A stretch of DNA of 58,095 nucleotides from an uncultured Alphaproteobacteria bacterium (GCA_937888955.1 CALAQW010000177.1:1-58095); one strand, 5' to 3'; numbered from the stretch's first letter, positions 16,598 through 26,483 are shown. A program made the numbers and translations. The notes: generated from the sequence alone by a model not told the origin.

Positions 16598-17510
16598 GAC
16601 CCCGGCGCCCGGACCGGCCGCACCGCATGGGTCTTCGGTTGAACCGCCGCCCCGAATGGGGGGAGAGGCCGCGGCGCAGCCCTGGCGGCAGCAGGTGCAT
16701 GGCCATGCGGCGGTGCGCTTTGCGCGCCGCGCCGGTGCCGACCGGCTGACACATCTTGCGCATCACGATCCGTTGCGGGTGCTGTTTCCCAGGCCCGCCC
16801 GTGGCGACATTCCGCTTGCCGCGCTGGTCAACAGTTCGGGCGGCATGGTGGCGGGGGACCGTCTCGATATTGCCTTTTCGGTGGGTGCGGGCGCGCGGGG
16901 CATGGCGCTTGGCTCGGCGGCGGAAAAGATCTACCGCTCCCCCGCTGCGGCGTGCGAGATCACGGTAACGCTCGAGGCCGGTGCGGGGGCCTGGCTTGAA
17001 TGGCTGCCGCAGGAAACCATTCTGTTCGAGGGCGCGCGTTTCCGCCGCTGCAACCGGGTGAACCTTGCCGCCGATGCGCAGCTGCTTGCCGGTGAGATCC
17101 TGATCTTCGGTCGCGCCGCCCATGGCGAGGATCTGACAAGCGGTGCGATAGCGGACCGGTGGGAACTTTATCGCGAAGGCCGGCTTGTCTGGGCTGATAT
17201 TCTGCGCATGGAGGGGGATCTGACGCGCGTGCTGCATGCGCCCGCGGGCCTTGCCGGGGCGCGCGCGATGGCGACGCTGATCTATGCGGGGCCTGATGCC
17301 GCCGATATGCTGTCTGTGGCGCGCGATCTGTTGCCTGTGTCTGATGCTGATCTGCGTGTTGCGGCGAGTGTTGTCAATGACGTGCTGGTGCTGCGCTGGC
17401 TTGGCAATGCGCCTGAGCATTTGCGGGTCGCCTATGGCGCGTTCTGGGGTGCGATGCGCGCCCGGCTTGCGCGATTGCCCGCAACATTGCCGCGGCTTTG
17501 GTATATCTGA
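16572..17510 (+). CDS. ureD: UreD urease accessory protein
   Basis: The urease maturation scaffold (312 residues from the ATG at 16572) works with UreF and UreG to load nickel into apo-urease in the cytoplasm. Family stretches are ALVNSSGGMVAGDRLDI near residues 81-97, GSAAEKIYRS near 113-122, and LEWLPQETILFEGARFRR near 141-158. The start lies in the urtE coding end after GAGGAA. A further in-frame ATG at 16653 is possible, because the first 27 residues are a Pro-rich stretch without family similarity. Translation is probably coupled to urtE. Confidence 0.92.
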   Translation: MSAVTSPFETPAPGPAAPHGSSVEPPPRMGGEAAAQPWRQQVHGHAAVRFARRAGADRLTHLAHHDPLRVLFPRPARGDIPLAALVNSSGGMVAGDRLDIAFSVGAGARGMALGSAAEKIYRSPAAACEITVTLEAGAGAWLEWLPQETILFEGARFRRCNRVNLAADAQLLAGEILIFGRAAHGEDLTSGAIADRWELYREGRLVWADILRMEGDLTRVLHAPAGLAGARAMATLIYAGPDAADMLSVARDLLPVSDADLRVAASVVNDVLVLRWLGNAPEHLRVAYGAFWGAMRARLARLPATLPRLWYI

Positions 17511-17543
17511 ACGACGGACCGTCAGGTCCGGGGAGGGGAAGCG

Positions 17544-17846
17544 ATGAACCTGTCACCGAGGGAAAAAGACAAGCTGCTTGTCGCGATGGCGGCGATGGTG
17601 GCGCGCCGGCGGCTTGAACGCGGCGTGCGGCTGAACTATCCCGAAGCGGTGGCCCTGATCACCGATTATGTTGTCGAGGGCGCGCGCGATGGCCGTTCGG
17701 TCGCCGATCTGATGCGTGACGGGGCGAGTGTCCTGCGCCGCGAGCAGGTGATGGACGGGATTGCCGAGATGCTGCATGAAATTCAGGTCGAGGCGACATT
17801 TCCCGATGGCACCAAGCTTGTCACCGTTCACGAACCGATCCGTTAG
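17544..17846 (+). CDS. ureA: Urease gamma subunit
   Basis: The 100-residue gamma subunit of the (UreABC)3 urease is complete and ungapped. It starts [20 protein letters not shown], continues [25 protein letters not shown], and ends [15 protein letters not shown], all hallmarks of the family. GGGGAGGGGAAG provides a strong ribosome site just upstream. It lies 33 bp after ureD and 12 bp before ureB, in the standard bacterial three-subunit arrangement. Confidence 0.97.
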   Translation: MNLSPREKDKLLVAMAAMVARRRLERGVRLNYPEAVALITDYVVEGARDGRSVADLMRDGASVLRREQVMDGIAEMLHEIQVEATFPDGTKLVTVHEPIR

Positions 17847-17858
17847 GGGGAGCGCGCA

Positions 17859-18170
17859 ATGAAGCCCGGAGAAATTATCTGCGCCGAGGGCGAGATCACG
17901 CTGAATGAAGGGCGCGAGACGCGCACCCTGTCTGTGGCCAATAGCGGCGACCGGCCTGTGCAGGTCGGTTCGCATTATCATTTCCATGAAACCAACAGCG
18001 CGCTGTCATTCGACCGCGAAGCGGCGCGGGGGTTTCGCCTCGATATTCCGGCGGGCACCGCGGTGCGGTTCGAGCCGGGCCAGACGCGCGAGGTGCGGCT
18101 TGTCGCCTATGCCGGCGCGCGCCGGGTGTTCGGATTTAACGGCGCGGTCAACGGCCCGCTCGGAGGATAG
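17859..18170 (+). CDS. ureB: Urease beta subunit
   Basis: The 103-residue beta subunit begins [20 protein letters not shown]. It contains the conserved [21 protein letters not shown] segment and the end motif [16 protein letters not shown]. It packs on the alpha subunit near the active-site flap. A GGGGGAG precedes its ATG and only three bases separate it from ureC. No truncation or missing motif is seen. Confidence 0.97.
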   Translation: MKPGEIICAEGEITLNEGRETRTLSVANSGDRPVQVGSHYHFHETNSALSFDREAARGFRLDIPAGTAVRFEPGQTREVRLVAYAGARRVFGFNGAVNGPLGG

Positions 18171-18173
18171 ATC

Positions 18174-19883
18174 ATGGCCAATAAAATCAGCCGCGATGCC
18201 TATGCCGCCATGTATGGCCCGACAGTGGGCGACAAGGTGCGGCTTGCCGATACCGAGCTGTTTATCGAGGTGGAGGAAGACCGCACCATCTATGGCGAGG
18301 AGGTCAAGTTCGGCGGCGGCAAGGTGATCCGCGATGGCATGGGTCAGTCCCAGGCAAGCCGCGCGGACGGTGCGGTCGATACCGTCATCACCAATGCGCT
18401 GATCGTTGATCACTGGGGGATCATCAAGGCGGATGTCGGCATTCGCGACGGTCGCATTGTCGGCATCGGCAAGGCCGGCAATCCCGATGTGCAGCCCGGC
18501 ATCGATATCGTCATCGGCCCGACGACCGAGGCGATCGCCGGCGAGGGGCGTATTCTGACCGCAGGCGGGATCGATGTGCATATCCATTTCATCTGCCCGC
18601 AGCAGATCGATGACGCACTGTACAGCGGTGTGACGACCATGATGGGCGGCGGCACCGGCCCGGCGGAAGGGACCAATGCGACGACCTGCACACCGGGCGC
18701 ATTCCATATCGGCCGGATGCTGCAGGCCGCCGATGCGCTGCCGATGAATCTGGGTTTTTTCGGCAAGGGCAATGCGACATCGCCCGTTCCCCTGCATGAA
18801 CAGATTGCCGCCGGTGCGTGCGGTCTCAAGCTGCATGAGGATTGGGGCACGACACCTGCGGCCATCGATAATTGTCTGACGGTTGCCGAAGAAACCGACA
18901 CCGCCGTCACGATCCACACCGATACGCTGAACGAATCCGGTTTCGTGGAAAATACCATCGCCGCCTTCAAGGGGCGCAATATTCACGCCTTCCATACCGA
19001 AGGAGCAGGCGGCGGCCATGCCCCCGACATCATCAAGGTATGTGGCGAAGCGAATGTGCTGCCCTCCTCCACCAATCCGACCCGTCCGTTCACTGTCAAT
19101 ACGATTGATGAACATCTCGACATGCTGATGGTATGCCATCACCTCGACCCGAATATTCCCGAGGATGTGGCCTTTGCCGAAAGCCGTATCCGGCGCGAAA
19201 CGATCGCGGCCGAAGATGTGCTGCATGATCTCGGTGCGTTCAGCATCATTGCCTCTGACAGTCAGGCGATGGGCCGGGTGGGCGAGGTGATCATCCGCAC
19301 CTGGCAGACCGCGGACAAGATGCGCCGGCAGCGCGGCCGCCTGGCCGAGGAAACCGGCGATAATGATAATTTCCGTGTACGGAGATATATTGCGAAATAT
19401 ACGATCAACCCCGCGCTTGTGCACGGGATTGCCGAATATGTCGGATCGGTCGAGGTTGGGAAATATGCCGATCTGGTTTTGTGGAAGCCTGCTTTCTTCG
19501 GGGTGAAGCCCGATCTTGTGCTCAAGGCGGGCACGATCGCCGCGGCAGTGATGGGGGATCCCAATGCCTCGATCCCGACGCCGCAGCCTGTGCATTACCG
19601 GCCGATGTTCGGCACGTTTGGCGGCGCGCTGCCCGCGAGCCGGATGAGCTTTGTGTCCGAGGCGGCGATTGCAGCCGGGGTTGCGGACCGGCTTGGGCTG
19701 AGCAGTCTTGTCTTGCCGGTGCGCGATATCCGGCGCATCTCCAAGGCGGAGATGATCCTGAACAATGCGACCCCGAAAATGGAGGTCGATCCCGAAACCT
19801 ATGAAGTGCGCGCCGATGGCGAGGTGCTGACCTGCGAACCGGCGGAAGAATTGCCGCTTGCGCAGCGTTACTTCCTGTTTTGA
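18174..19883 (+). CDS. ureC: Urease alpha subunit
   Basis: The 569-residue catalytic subunit hydrolyses urea to ammonia and carbamate at a dinickel centre. All expected residues are present: His136 and His138 in DVHIHF, the carbamylated lysine Lys219 in GLKLHEDWG, His248 and His274 as nickel and substrate ligands, flap Cys321 and His322 in MVCHHLDP, and Asp362 in [14 protein letters not shown]. These are all offset by two from Klebsiella urease numbering. Length is standard. The gene follows ureB by 3 bp and precedes ureE. Nothing suggests inactivation. Confidence 0.98.
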   Translation: MANKISRDAYAAMYGPTVGDKVRLADTELFIEVEEDRTIYGEEVKFGGGKVIRDGMGQSQASRADGAVDTVITNALIVDHWGIIKADVGIRDGRIVGIGKAGNPDVQPGIDIVIGPTTEAIAGEGRILTAGGIDVHIHFICPQQIDDALYSGVTTMMGGGTGPAEGTNATTCTPGAFHIGRMLQAADALPMNLGFFGKGNATSPVPLHEQIAAGACGLKLHEDWGTTPAAIDNCLTVAEETDTAVTIHTDTLNESGFVENTIAAFKGRNIHAFHTEGAGGGHAPDIIKVCGEANVLPSSTNPTRPFTVNTIDEHLDMLMVCHHLDPNIPEDVAFAESRIRRETIAAEDVLHDLGAFSIIASDSQAMGRVGEVIIRTWQTADKMRRQRGRLAEETGDNDNFRVRRYIAKYTINPALVHGIAEYVGSVEVGKYADLVLWKPAFFGVKPDLVLKAGTIAAAVMGDPNASIPTPQPVHYRPMFGTFGGALPASRMSFVSEAAIAAGVADRLGLSSLVLPVRDIRRISKAEMILNNATPKMEVDPETYEVRADGEVLTCEPAEELPLAQRYFLF

Positions 19884-19897
19884 GCCCGGGGCAAACA

Positions 19898-20449
19898 ATG
19901 ACGGTTGCGCGCGCCACGCAATGTTTCCGTGCCGGGGAATGGCCCGCATCGGCGGCGCGTGGCACCGTGACGCTTGCTTTTGCCGACCGGCACAGGCGGC
20001 GTGTGCGGCTCACGCTTGATGGCGCGGGCGGGGAGATCATGCTCGATCTGCCGCGCGCGACCCGGCTTCTGGACGGGGACGGGCTACAATTATCGGACGG
20101 CGGATGGGTGCTGGTCCGCGCGGCCTGTGAGGATGTGCTTGATATCCGTGCGGCGGACGGGGTGGGCGCGATGCGGATCGCCTGGCATCTGGGCAATCGG
20201 CATCTGCCTGTCCAGATCCTGCCCGATGGCGGCTTGCGTATTCTTTACGACCATGTGATCGCGGCGATGGTCGGCGATCTGGGCGGGGTGACGACACGGC
20301 GGCGCGATATCTTTGCCGCGGAAGGCGGCGCCTATGAGGGCGATGCCGGCGGCCATCACCACAGCCATAGCCATCACCATAGCCATGCACATCGTCATGA
20401 CGATGGGCAGGATCATCACCGTCAGACCGGGCGCGAGGCGGAACCATGA
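19898..20449 (+). CDS. ureE: UreE urease nickel metallochaperone
   Basis: This nickel-binding chaperone has 183 residues from the ATG at 19898. It has the two-domain UreE layout: a peptide-binding domain to about residue 70, then the metal-binding domain with the family stretch AWHLGNRHLPVQI near 93-105 and LYDHVIAAM near 115-123. The C-terminus is a nickel-buffering tail in which about half of some 25 residues are His. A TTG at 19880 would give six extra residues overlapping the ureC stop, but the ATG fits better. It overlaps ureF by four bases. Confidence 0.93.
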   Translation: MTVARATQCFRAGEWPASAARGTVTLAFADRHRRRVRLTLDGAGGEIMLDLPRATRLLDGDGLQLSDGGWVLVRAACEDVLDIRAADGVGAMRIAWHLGNRHLPVQILPDGGLRILYDHVIAAMVGDLGGVTTRRRDIFAAEGGAYEGDAGGHHHSHSHHHSHAHRHDDGQDHHRQTGREAEP

Positions 20450-21144
20450 CCGCTGCATCCGATGCCGCATTTTACCGCTTGATGAGCTGGCTTTCACCGT
20501 CCTTTCCGGTCGGCGCCTTCACCTATTCGCACGGTATCGAATATGCGGTGGAGGCAGGCTTGCTACGCGATCGCGCAGCGCTGGTCGGCTGGCTGTGCGA
20601 TCTTCTGGAATTCGGTTCGGGCCGTAATGATGCAATCCTGTTCAAGCTGGCCTGGTCGGCGGCCGCGGATGACGAGGCGGCAGCACTTGATGAGGTGCTT
20701 GACTGGGCGGCGGCCTTGCGTCCGACATCTGAACTTGCGCTTGAGAGTGCTGCGCAGGGGGAAGCTTTCCTGCGCGCGGTGCGTGCCGCCTGGCCGCATC
20801 CCGCACTTGAGGCGCTTGCGGCCCGGATCGTGGAACGCGCGGTCAGCCCTGCTTATCCGGTGGTGGTTGCGGTGACCGCAGCCTGTCATGCGGTGCCGTT
20901 GAATGCCGCCCTGTCCGCGTTCCTGCACGGGTTTGTCGCCAATCTGATTTCGGCGGCGGTCAGGCTTGTGCCGCTTGGCCAGACTGACGGGCAGATCGCG
21001 CTGGCGGCACTTGCCCGGCCGGTTGCCGAAACCGCTTGTGTGGCCTCAAGCGCAACGCTTGCGGATCTTGGCGGCGCGGCGGCGATCGCGGAATTCTGTT
21101 CCGCAGCCCATGAAACGCAATATACGAGGTTGTTTCGCTCATGA
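20446..21144 (+). CDS. ureF: UreF urease accessory protein
   Basis: The 232-residue all-helical activator of the UreDFG maturation complex gates GTP hydrolysis by UreG. The N-terminal signature [27 protein letters not shown] is visible in residues 9-35, and the C-terminal part [21 protein letters not shown] is conserved. It begins in the ureE stop codon and its end overlaps ureG by four bases, a tight coupled series ureE-ureF-ureG. Confidence 0.95.
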   Translation: MTAASDAAFYRLMSWLSPSFPVGAFTYSHGIEYAVEAGLLRDRAALVGWLCDLLEFGSGRNDAILFKLAWSAAADDEAAALDEVLDWAAALRPTSELALESAAQGEAFLRAVRAAWPHPALEALAARIVERAVSPAYPVVVAVTAACHAVPLNAALSAFLHGFVANLISAAVRLVPLGQTDGQIALAALARPVAETACVASSATLADLGGAAAIAEFCSAAHETQYTRLFRS

Positions 21145-21797
21145 CTGAAACGGTGAACGGGCCCTTGCGGGTCGGCATTGGCGGGCCTGTCGGCTCGGGC
21201 AAGACGGCGCTGATGGATGCGCTGTGCAAGGCGATGCGCGCGGATTATGCGCTCGCCGCGATCACCAATGATATTTATACCCGCGAAGATGCGGAGTTTC
21301 TGACCCGGTCGGGCGCCTTGCCGCCTGAGCGTATCCTGGGGGTCGAGACGGGCGGCTGTCCGCATACCGCGATCAGGGAGGATGCGTCGATCAATCTGGC
21401 GGCGGTCGATCAGCTTTCTGCGCGCTTTCCCGGCCTCGATCTCATCCTGATTGAAAGCGGCGGCGATAATCTGGCGGCGACCTTCTCTCCCGAACTGGCC
21501 GATATCACGATTTATGTGATCGATGTGTCGGCGGGCGACAAGATCCCGCGCAAGGGGGGCCCGGGCATTACCCGCTCGGATCTGCTGGTCATCAACAAGA
21601 TCGATCTGGCGCCGCTTGTCGGCGCGGATCTTGGCGTGATGGATCGCGATGCGCGCAAGATGCGTGGCGACCGGCCGTTTCTGTTCGCTAATATGCGCGC
21701 CGGAGAAGGGCTTGCCGATATTGTGGCGTTTATCACCCGCGCCGGGGGTCTGGAAAAATCCGCGCGCCCACTGGACGCCCCCGCGCGAACCGATTAG
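21141..21797 (+). CDS. ureG: UreG urease accessory GTPase
   Basis: This SIMIBI-class GTPase (218 residues) delivers nickel during urease maturation. The P-loop is GGPVGSGKT at residues 14-22. The metal-binding CPH motif is Cys73-Pro-His75 in [17 protein letters not shown], and an [15 protein letters not shown] stretch and the guanine-specificity motif NKID are present. It overlaps ureF by four bases. All residues needed for activity can be seen. Confidence 0.97.
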   Translation: MTETVNGPLRVGIGGPVGSGKTALMDALCKAMRADYALAAITNDIYTREDAEFLTRSGALPPERILGVETGGCPHTAIREDASINLAAVDQLSARFPGLDLILIESGGDNLAATFSPELADITIYVIDVSAGDKIPRKGGPGITRSDLLVINKIDLAPLVGADLGVMDRDARKMRGDRPFLFANMRAGEGLADIVAFITRAGGLEKSARPLDAPARTD

Positions 21798-21831
21798 TAG
21801 CTACGATGAGAGTTGAAAGAGGGAGCAGAAA

Positions 21832-22053
21832 ATGAAATCGCGTTTGACGCAACTTGCCGCCGCCTTGCCGGTGCTGTTCGGGGTGACGGCCGCCCATGCC
21901 CATCCCGGCGGCCATGGGGAGATTGCCGAATTCACCGCCGCGATCGGGCATTTCTTCAGCAGCCCGTTTCATCTGGGCGCGGGCATCGCCGCCCTCGCGG
22001 TTGCTGCCGTGATCGCCTACGGGTTGCGTAAATCAAGGACCACGCGCAGCTGA
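21832..22053 (+). CDS. Small exported His-rich membrane protein downstream of ureG
   Basis: This 73-residue protein has a signal-like N-terminus (residues 1-23, ending VTAAHA), then AHAHPGGHGEIAEF, then one hydrophobic segment (about residues 46-65) and a short basic tail. AGAGGGAG eight or so bases before the ATG supports real translation. The H-P-G-G-H-G element recalls the start of HupE/UreJ nickel permeases, but the rest of such a permease is absent. As the last gene of the urease operon it could help nickel handling at the membrane, which is inference. Its last 37 bases overlap the end of the convergent synthetase-GNAT gene. Confidence 0.75.
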   Translation: MKSRLTQLAAALPVLFGVTAAHAHPGGHGEIAEFTAAIGHFFSSPFHLGAGIAALAVAAVIAYGLRKSRTTRS

Positions 22054-24704
22054 TCGGATTCGCCTTCGACCGGCTCGGTCATAAAACCGAGCTCGGCCGC
22101 AAGCGACAGCATGGCGTGATTTTCCTTCAGCACATGCCCGAACAGGGTTTTGATACCGCGCGCGCGGGCGTGATCGATGATGTGCTGCATCAGGGCGAAG
22201 CCAAGCCCTGTGCCCTTTAGCGGGCTGCGCACGAGAACCGCATATTCCGCCCGCTCGTTATCGGGGTCGGCGGTCAGCCGGACGACCCCGGCAATACCCG
22301 CATCGTCAAGCGCGATGAACGCCATCTCCCGGTCGTAATCGATCTGGGTCAGCCGCGCCGCCAGCCGGTGGCTCATCCGCCGCATCGAGGACATGAAACG
22401 CAGCCGCGCATCTTCGGGGTCAAGCTGTTCGACCATGGCGATCAGGTCGGGTTCATCCTCGGGCCGGATCGGGCGCAGGCTGTAATCGGCGCCGTTTCTG
22501 GCGCTGATCTGTCCGCTCAGCCCTGCCGGATAGGGGGAGATGGCGAGCCGGTCGTCACGGGTTTCCGCCGCCCCGTGGATGCGGATACGCGCATCGAGCG
22601 CCATCACACCCTTGTCGGAGGCGATCAGCGGATTGATATCGAGTTCGGCGATCGCGGGCATATCCGCCACAAGCTGCGAGATAGCGATCAGGACACCGAT
22701 CACACCGTCGATATCGGCGGCGGGAACGTCGCGATAACCGCGCAGTTTGCGCATGACCTTTGTCCGTCCGATCAGGTCGCGCGCCAGCACATCATTGAGC
22801 GGCGGCAGGCCGATTGCCTTGTCGGCGACGATTTCGACCGCCGTGCCCCCTTCCCCGAACAGGATGACCGGGCCGAAGGTCGCATCATCGCTCATCCCCA
22901 CAATAAGCTCGCTCGCTCCCTTCTGGCTGATCATCGGCTGCACCGCGAATCCTTCGAGCGCTGCATCGGGATGCGATTTGCGCAGCCGGGTCAGCATCGC
23001 CTCCGCACTGGCGCGCACCGCGTCCGCCCCCTCAAGGTTCAGCATGACGCCGCCCGCATCCGATTTATGGGTAATATCGCGTGAGACGATCTTGAGCGCG
23101 ACCGGCGCATCGAATGCCGCGGCGATGGCGCCCGCATTTTCCGGGTCCGGCGCCGTGCGGGTTTCCACGATCGGGATGGCGTAGGCGGCGAGCGCCTGTT
23201 TCGCTTCCGCCTCGTTCAGCCATTCGCGCCCTTCCGTCCGCGCCCGGTCGATCAGCGCCGCAACCGCTTCCCGGTCGCCATTGCCGCCATCGCTGCCGGT
23301 TGACGGGGTCTGCATCAGCAGATCCTGATTGCGCTGGTAACGCACCATGTGGCTGAAGGCGTTGATCGCCTGGCCAGGCGTTTCGTATGTGGGAATCCCG
23401 TGCGCCCGGAACAGCTTGCGCGACGGTTCCGCCCGTGCGCCGCCAAGCCAGCTTGTCAGCACCGGTTTGTGGCTGTCGCGCAGATGGCCGGTGACGGCTT
23501 CCGCCGCCTCGACGCTATCGGCGATGGCGGTCGGGCAGTTCAGCACGACCAGGGCATCGACACCGCGATCGCGCAGCAGCGCCTCGGTCGCCGCGCCATA
23601 GCGTGCACCCGGCGCATCGCCGATTATGTCGACCGGATTGCCATGCGACCAGGTGCGCGGCAGGCAGTCATTGAGCGCGGTGAGCGTATCGTCGGACAGT
23701 TCGGCAAGCTGGCCGCTTTCATCCATCAGCCGGTCGGTCGCAAGCACCCCCATCCCGCCGCCATTGGTCAGGATCGCCAGCCTTTCGCCGACCGGCTGCA
23801 CTCTGGCGGCCAGGGTCTCGACCGCATCGAACAGTTCCTCAAGCTCGGTCACCCGCAGCATGCCGGCGCGCCGGAAGGCCGCGTCATAGACCGCGTCGCT
23901 CCCCGCCAGCGCCCCGGTATGGGAGGCGGCGGCCTTGGCGGCGGCGGCGTGACGCCCGGCCTTGATCACGATGACGGGCTTGAGCCGCGCGGCGGCGCGG
24001 GCGGCTGACATGAATTTCCGCGCATGGGTGATCGATTCGACATAGAGCAGGATGGCGCTTACCTGCCGGTCGGCGGCGAGATAATCGAGCATGTCACCGA
24101 AATCCACATCCGCCATGCCGCCAAGCGAGACCATATGCGAAAAGCCGATGCCGCGCCCCTCCGCCCAGTCGAGCACCGAGGTCAGCACCGCGCCCGACTG
24201 GGTGACGAAGGCAAGATGCCCCGGCTGTGCCCCGACATGGGCAAAGCTTGCATTGAGATGGCAGCCAGGCACCAGAAGCCCGACGCAATTGGGGCCCATC
24301 ACGCGCAGCAAATGGGGTTTTGCGGCATCAAGCAGCTGCTGTTGCAGTTTTTGACCCTCCGCCCCCATCTCGCCGAAGCCCGCGCTGATCACGATGGCGG
24401 CGCGGGTGCCGCGCGCACCCAGTTCGGCGATCAGGCCCGGCACCGTGTCGGGCGGCGTGCAGATCACCGCAAGATCGGGGGTGGTGGGCAGCGCCGCGAC
24501 GTCGCGATAGGCGGCGACCGAGGCGATTGCCTCCCCCTTCGGGTTCACCGGCATGATCGGCCCCGCGAAGGCGCCGTTGCCGCCACCGCGCTGGCCCAGC
24601 AGGTTCTGTGCGAGCACCTGACCGACCGAACCGGTCCGGTTGCTGGCCCCGATCAGTGCGACCGAGCGCGGTGCGAACAGATAGTCGAGATTGCGGACTG
24701 ACAT
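22017..24704 (-). CDS. NDP-forming acyl-CoA synthetase fused to GNAT acetyltransferase (Pat-like)
   Basis: The 895-residue fusion has, in order, a CoA-binding Rossmann domain (about 1-130, VALIGASNRTGSVGQVLAQN), a succinyl-CoA-ligase-like domain (about 145-460), an ATP-grasp domain (about 480-705, with VALKIVSRDITHKSDAGGV) and a C-terminal GNAT domain (about 725-895). The layout is that of protein lysine acetyltransferases (Pat/PatZ), which acetylate and silence acetyl-CoA synthetase. The synthetase half retains a SHTGALAG stretch with the His that is phosphorylated in active ADP-forming synthetases; as I recall, Pat enzymes lack it. It may therefore still make or hydrolyse acyl-CoA. It is divergent from the L,D-transpeptidase and convergent with the urease operon end. 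Confidence 0.9.
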   Translation of the reverse strand: MSVRNLDYLFAPRSVALIGASNRTGSVGQVLAQNLLGQRGGGNGAFAGPIMPVNPKGEAIASVAAYRDVAALPTTPDLAVICTPPDTVPGLIAELGARGTRAAIVISAGFGEMGAEGQKLQQQLLDAAKPHLLRVMGPNCVGLLVPGCHLNASFAHVGAQPGHLAFVTQSGAVLTSVLDWAEGRGIGFSHMVSLGGMADVDFGDMLDYLAADRQVSAILLYVESITHARKFMSAARAAARLKPVIVIKAGRHAAAAKAAASHTGALAGSDAVYDAAFRRAGMLRVTELEELFDAVETLAARVQPVGERLAILTNGGGMGVLATDRLMDESGQLAELSDDTLTALNDCLPRTWSHGNPVDIIGDAPGARYGAATEALLRDRGVDALVVLNCPTAIADSVEAAEAVTGHLRDSHKPVLTSWLGGARAEPSRKLFRAHGIPTYETPGQAINAFSHMVRYQRNQDLLMQTPSTGSDGGNGDREAVAALIDRARTEGREWLNEAEAKQALAAYAIPIVETRTAPDPENAGAIAAAFDAPVALKIVSRDITHKSDAGGVMLNLEGADAVRASAEAMLTRLRKSHPDAALEGFAVQPMISQKGASELIVGMSDDATFGPVILFGEGGTAVEIVADKAIGLPPLNDVLARDLIGRTKVMRKLRGYRDVPAADIDGVIGVLIAISQLVADMPAIAELDINPLIASDKGVMALDARIRIHGAAETRDDRLAISPYPAGLSGQISARNGADYSLRPIRPEDEPDLIAMVEQLDPEDARLRFMSSMRRMSHRLAARLTQIDYDREMAFIALDDAGIAGVVRLTADPDNERAEYAVLVRSPLKGTGLGFALMQHIIDHARARGIKTLFGHVLKENHAMLSLAAELGFMTEPVEGESDQLRVVLDLRNP

Positions 24705-24769
24705 ACGCTACTGTCCTTTTGCTGCTTTTTTGTCGCTAATGATGACAATCTTACCTATATGCGGTTGTA

Positions 24770-26476
24770 ATGCGGAAAAATAACATGACACGGCAATATA
24801 ACCGGTTGATGACGTGGCAGGCGCGGCTTTTCGCCCTGCTTGCGCTGCCGCTTGTTTTGCTGGCGGTTGCCGCGCCCGCACAAGCAGGGGAAGACCTTGC
24901 CGCTGCCCGCCTCAGGGCGGAGCTTGCCAGCCCTGATCCGGGCGCGCTTGCATTGCCGGTCGAGTTGGCGCGTGCAATGCGGCAATTTTATGCGGATCGC
25001 GCCTATCAGCCGGTCTGGCTGAACAGTCCGCACTGGTCGGACAAGGCGACCCAGGCCTTGCAATATCTTGCCGCTGCGGATCGCGAGGGGCTCAGCGCCC
25101 GCGATTATATGCTCGCACCCGATATGACCGCGCCGCATGGCGACAAGCTTGGCGCGATTGCCGATATGCGATTGACCGCAGCGCTTATGCGCTATGTCGT
25201 GGATGTCAGTTCCGGGCGCGGCGCGCCTGAAAAGTTCGATCCCGACCTGTTTATCCATCCGCGCCGGCCCGATCCGGCAATGTTGCTTGCGACAGGGCTT
25301 GCCGCGCCTGATTTCAGGGGCTGGCTCGACAGTCTGCCGCCGGCGCATGCACCCTATCGCCGCAGTCGCGACGGGCTTGCGCGGTTGCGGCAGATGCCCG
25401 CTGACGGAGACTGGCCGCAATTGGCTGACGGTCCGGCGCTCAGGGCCGGGGATCGTGATCCCCGGATTGCGATTCTGCGCGCACAGCTCACGCAGTGGGG
25501 CGATCTGGCGGTGCCTGTCGCAACCGCCGAAGCGGTTGCCGCGCAAGCGTCGGCCGACCCGCAATTTTTCGATTCTGCACTGGCTGAGGCAGTGACCGGG
25601 TTCCAGCGCCGGCACGGGCTCGCGGCGGATGGTATCGTCGGCGCGCAGACCCGGCGCGCACTCAATGTACCGCCGTCCGAGCGGGCGCGGCAGCTGGCCC
25701 TGAACATGGAACGCTGGCGCTGGCTTGCGCCGCAGCTCGGGCCGCGGCATGTGCGGGTCAATATCGCCGATTTCAATCTGGTCGCCGTTTCACCCGATGG
25801 CGACACGCTTCACAGCCCGGTCATTGTCGGGCGCGATTACCGGCGCACCCCGGTGTTCAGCGACCGGATCGTCGGGTTGGTCCTGTCGCCGAGCTGGACC
25901 CCGCCGGTGACGATCCTGCGCAAGGATCTGCTGCCGAAACTGCGCGAGGATCCCGATTATCTGATTCGCAAGCGATTCCGCGTCTTCGAGGGATGGGGGG
26001 ATGCGGCGCGCGAGGTCGATCCGGCTTCCGTCGACTGGCGCAATGTCTCGACCCGCAATCTGCGCTACTGGCTGCGGCAGGCGCCGGGGCCCGATAATGC
26101 GCTGGGCGGGGTGCGTTTCACCCTGACCAATGATTTCGGCATCTATCTGCACGATACGCCCGACCGGGGTCTGTTCTCCCGCAACAAACGCGATTTCAGC
26201 TCTGGCTGCGTGCGGGTACAGGAAGCCGAACAGCTTGCCCTGTTCGCACTTCATGGTGATCCGCGCTGGCCGCTCGACAAGCTGCGCGCGGCGATGGTGA
26301 GCGGTGAAACCCGCACGGTAAAACTTTTGGAACCATTGCCGGTCCATATTCTCTATCTGACCGCCTGGATCGACAGCGCGGGCCGGTTCCAGTTCCGCGA
26401 CGATATTTACGGTCGCGATATGCTGCTCAACCAGGCATTGGCGTTGCCCGGCCCGGATTTGTCAGGCAATCTGTAA
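24770..26476 (+). CDS. L,D-transpeptidase (YcbB-like)
   Basis: The 568-residue exported cell-wall enzyme has an N-terminal signal/anchor (ALPLVLLAVAAPAQA), a YcbB-type scaffold domain, a peptidoglycan-binding domain (about residues 265-305, FQRRHGLAADGIVGAQTRRALN) and a YkuD catalytic domain (about 325-505). The active site shows IYLHDTP (His about 460) and SSGCVRV (Cys about 479). It should make 3-3 crosslinks in peptidoglycan or attach lipoproteins. The ATG at 24785 (MTRQYNR) is an alternative start, with GCGGAA upstream. The strong hairpin after the stop separates it from the DUF882 gene. Confidence 0.92.
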   Translation: MRKNNMTRQYNRLMTWQARLFALLALPLVLLAVAAPAQAGEDLAAARLRAELASPDPGALALPVELARAMRQFYADRAYQPVWLNSPHWSDKATQALQYLAAADREGLSARDYMLAPDMTAPHGDKLGAIADMRLTAALMRYVVDVSSGRGAPEKFDPDLFIHPRRPDPAMLLATGLAAPDFRGWLDSLPPAHAPYRRSRDGLARLRQMPADGDWPQLADGPALRAGDRDPRIAILRAQLTQWGDLAVPVATAEAVAAQASADPQFFDSALAEAVTGFQRRHGLAADGIVGAQTRRALNVPPSERARQLALNMERWRWLAPQLGPRHVRVNIADFNLVAVSPDGDTLHSPVIVGRDYRRTPVFSDRIVGLVLSPSWTPPVTILRKDLLPKLREDPDYLIRKRFRVFEGWGDAAREVDPASVDWRNVSTRNLRYWLRQAPGPDNALGGVRFTLTNDFGIYLHDTPDRGLFSRNKRDFSSGCVRVQEAEQLALFALHGDPRWPLDKLRAAMVSGETRTVKLLEPLPVHILYLTAWIDSAGRFQFRDDIYGRDMLLNQALALPGPDLSGNL

Positions 26477-26483
26477 CGCAGCC

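Noticed and set aside
18006..19949. 647-codon open frame antisense to ureC
   Set aside because: No recognisable motif and the sense strand has all urease active-site residues; shadow frame.
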